A stretch of 64,000 bases of DNA, taken from assembly GCA_021401465.1 (NCBI GenBank), contig JADDMT010000024.1:1-64000 (forward strand). The letters are read 5' to 3'. The position numbers and the translations under genes were made by a program. Shown here one piece after another: positions 62,156 through 64,000 of the stretch. This DNA comes from Teratosphaeria epicoccoides (lineage: Eukaryota; Ascomycota; Dothideomycetes; Mycosphaerellales; Teratosphaeriaceae). How positions within the stretch are numbered: the stretch's first letter is position 1; every line of letters starts with the position of its first letter. The notes beneath the pieces were generated by a model, which saw nothing but the letters and a program-made list of their open reading frames with translations, was not told where the DNA came from and did no database searches.

Positions 62156-62866
62156 GATACTGTTGTGTTCTGGGAACGGTGGACAGGCTTGTCGAACGAG
62201 CTTTGTGGCCTATCCGAATGTGTGATGGCTTGATTCGAACGTGCTCAGGCCCTACAGGCGGAGGGATTGGTGTTGCGGGTGCGCATGCTGCTAATGCGAA
62301 GGAAGGGGAGTTTTAAACAAGGTCCGCGAGTCTGAGAGGTGTTTACCCATGAGGCGCGGAAAGATCCGCGCTTGCATGTGAAGATCAGGCACCACGTGTG
62401 AAGCGCATCCGGGAAAGGCTCCTAGTACATCCATCATCTTCACGTTTGAAAAATGGACTCCAACCGTCGAGTGTCATCGACCGGAATATCCCTCCGCCGC
62501 AGTCAGCGATCGACCCGCGATTCACACAGCTCACGGCGTGGTCGACAACGCCAAGCTGGCAGATGTGTAACTACAATCGCGAGACCTTCAAAGCGTCAAG
62601 CTGTGCCGTCAAGCGCGTCACGAAGAAGTCGCCTCCCTCACCGACCACTCCGCCATTTCCACTGATCGACGGTTGCATCGGTCGAGAGCCTGATGGAGGT
62701 TCGTAATCGCATCGCAGCCAGGCAGCCCCGGTGACTGACTTTGCTCTCCGCATGTTGATGTCTGGTTGCACAGTACTCTGCGACTGCTCGTGCTCACCAT
62801 CTCGCACGTGAACGGCAGGTGGATGAAATGCGCGTGGCACGTGGGTGTCGTGGCACCACCCGCGAA

Positions 62867-62905
62867 GTCTTGGCAGTCTTCAGTCTTGGCAGTCTTGGCA
62901 GTCTA
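62867..62905. repeat. short tandem GTCTTGGCA repeat
   Basis: Three near-perfect copies of GTCTTGGCA, with a GTCTTCA spacer between the first two. Confidence 0.85.
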
Positions 62906-63365
62906 GCCAGAAATAGCCGTGAGATGCCCCTGGAGATCGTCAGGGACAGGGGCTGAGTGGACGCGCTGAGGTCATGACTGGCGAGAACAAGCTCATCGAA
63001 GCTTATCCAACCCTTCGTCTCTGGCTCCACAAGATGCCAAGATGCTGTATAGTACGTAGTGTCAGCTCATCATCCACATGCTCGGCAGCTGACCAAAATG
63101 GCGCCTCCTAATCGTTTCGTACCCGCACCAAAACTGCCAATGCCTTGACTGGCCTGCCCGCATACAGCCAATCACGCCTCCTAGTCTTGCATCCCCATCA
63201 GCAAACCACTGGCCCGTGGCTGCCCCCTTCCGCATCCACCTACACGCTACGCTAGGCCGGTGAGACAGCCTGAGGGTGAGCAAGGGGCTGTTGACATGCT
63301 GAGTCCCTTGGACCTTGCTGTCTTCTCTTCCCATCCACCTCTCGCATCTCACATTCCTTCTCTCT

Positions 63366-63401
63366 CCACCACCCACCACCACCCACCACCACCACCACCA
63401 C
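63366..63401. repeat. CAC/CCA microsatellite
   Basis: Imperfect (CAC)n tract of about 36 bp, upstream of the GH17 gene. Confidence 0.9.
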
Positions 63402-63575
63402 ATTCATTTAGCAGCGACTGGTGCCCTGATTTCTTGCATAATTTGTACAGAAGAAGCTTTGTTCTTACGAGACAGGCTCCTGTGACCGACCGCATCTACT
63501 GCATCACCACATTCTACCCACTGCACTGCGCATTTGTGCCTCTTTTTCACTTTCGCTCGCTCACATAAGCCGACC

Positions 63576-64000
63576 ATGCGTTTCTCAACCAGCACCGCCG
63601 CCCTTGCGGCCATCGCCCTCCCCTTCACCAACGCCTACTACAAGGGCGTCAACGTCGGTGCCAACAACCCAGACGGCTCCTGCAAAACCCAACAGCAATG
63701 GGAGGACGCGTTCAACGCCCTCAAAGGCACTTCCCAATACTTCACCTCCTTCCGCGTCTACGCCGCCTCCGACTGCAACACCCTCGAATATGCCGCCCCC
63801 GCCGCCATCGCCACCGGCACCCAGCTCCTCGTCGGCGTCTGGACCGAAGACTCCGCCCACTACACCGCCGAAAAGAACGCCCTCCGCGCCGCCTACCAGG
63901 CCCACGGCAGCGACTGGATCCTCGCCATCAGCGTAGGCTCCGAGGACCTCTACCGAGGCGACACCGACGCCAGCACCCTCGCGAGCCAGATCTACGACGT
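63576..64000 (+). CDS. GH17 glucan endo-1,3-beta-glucosidase / glucanosyltransferase, truncated by window end
   Basis: Starts at ATG 63576 (CGACC-ATGCG) with signal peptide MRFSTSTAALAAIALPFTNA. The mature chain opens YYKGVNVGANNPDGSCKTQQ, then SFRVYAASDCNTLEYAAPAA, QLLVGVWTEDSAHYTAEKNA and ILAISVGSEDLYRGD. The last holds the general-acid Glu in a VGSE version of the GH17 VGNE motif. The frame is still open at base 64000 (about 141 residues seen of the usual 300 or more), so the nucleophile is outside the window. Known: fungal GH17 proteins (Scw4/Scw10, Bgl2 type) remodel cell-wall beta-1,3-glucan. Confidence 0.93.
   Translation, partial: MRFSTSTAALAAIALPFTNAYYKGVNVGANNPDGSCKTQQQWEDAFNALKGTSQYFTSFRVYAASDCNTLEYAAPAAIATGTQLLVGVWTEDSAHYTAEKNALRAAYQAHGSDWILAISVGSEDLYRGDTDASTLASQIYD

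Larger units (their letters stand above)
62156..63575. other. 1.4-kb intergenic stretch with short repeats
   Basis: No gene supported. Short direct repeats of GTCTTGGCA (three copies) lie at 62867-62905 and a CAC-rich tract at 63366-63401. A CT/CA-rich 5' UTR-like segment precedes the GH17 start. Confidence 0.6.

Overview
The window looks like nuclear chromosome sequence from a filamentous ascomycete, most likely a Dothideomycete close to the Mycosphaerellales (inference). Genes are compact and intron-poor, with introns of about 50-110 nt that start GT(A/G)NGY and end CAG/TAG. Both strands are used without operons. Gene content is fungal: Sho1, Doa10, Nup82, BTB and F-box families, a GH17 glucanase and small secreted cysteine-rich proteins. 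The left edge carries the stop-riddled, transition-type decay of repeat-induced point mutation (RIP).

Layout. 1-6.3 kb is a dead repeat block: a Ty3/Gypsy chromovirus integrase with chromodomain, a repeat-borne reading frame on the opposite strand, a PIF/Harbinger transposase and a short palindromic array. 6.7-18.3 kb holds the ER ubiquitin ligase Doa10, divergent to a His/Pro-rich secretory-pathway protein, followed by a GRAM-TBC-EF-hand Rab GAP. 18.8-38 kb alternates sound genes with decayed ones: three BTB/POZ proteins of one family (one apparently lacking its 5' part), the Cdc48 cofactor Doa1, two Ser/Thr-rich single-pass membrane proteins, a kinase-like protein, a small Cys-rich protein and a frameshifted F-box gene. 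38.7-50 kb holds an alpha/beta hydrolase, a catalase, the osmosensor Sho1, and an FAD oxidoreductase divergent to a CCDC47-like ER protein. 50.5-54 kb holds a secreted 18-Cys protein and two clear pseudogenes, a Gfo/Idh/MocA dehydrogenase and an APH-type phosphotransferase. 54.5-64 kb holds Nup82 divergent to the cap-binding protein CBP20, two small secreted proteins (one a two-exon, eight-cysteine gene with no long open frame), an RBR ubiquitin ligase, and a GH17 enzyme cut by the window end.

Functional themes. Doa10, Doa1, the RBR ligase and the F-box relic belong to the ubiquitin system; Doa10 and the CCDC47-like protein act on membrane proteins at the ER. Nup82 and CBP20, which share a 185-bp promoter, both act in mRNA export. 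Sho1 and catalase belong to stress signalling and defence. These are not a cluster in the biosynthetic sense. I found no new multi-gene system. The most useful new observations are the hidden eight-cysteine secreted gene, an open in-frame extension after the Sho1 stop codon, the BTB trio at different stages of decay, and the lesion-by-lesion reading of the pseudogenes. Exon boundaries were read by eye from splice signals, frame and family similarity, and no database was searched.
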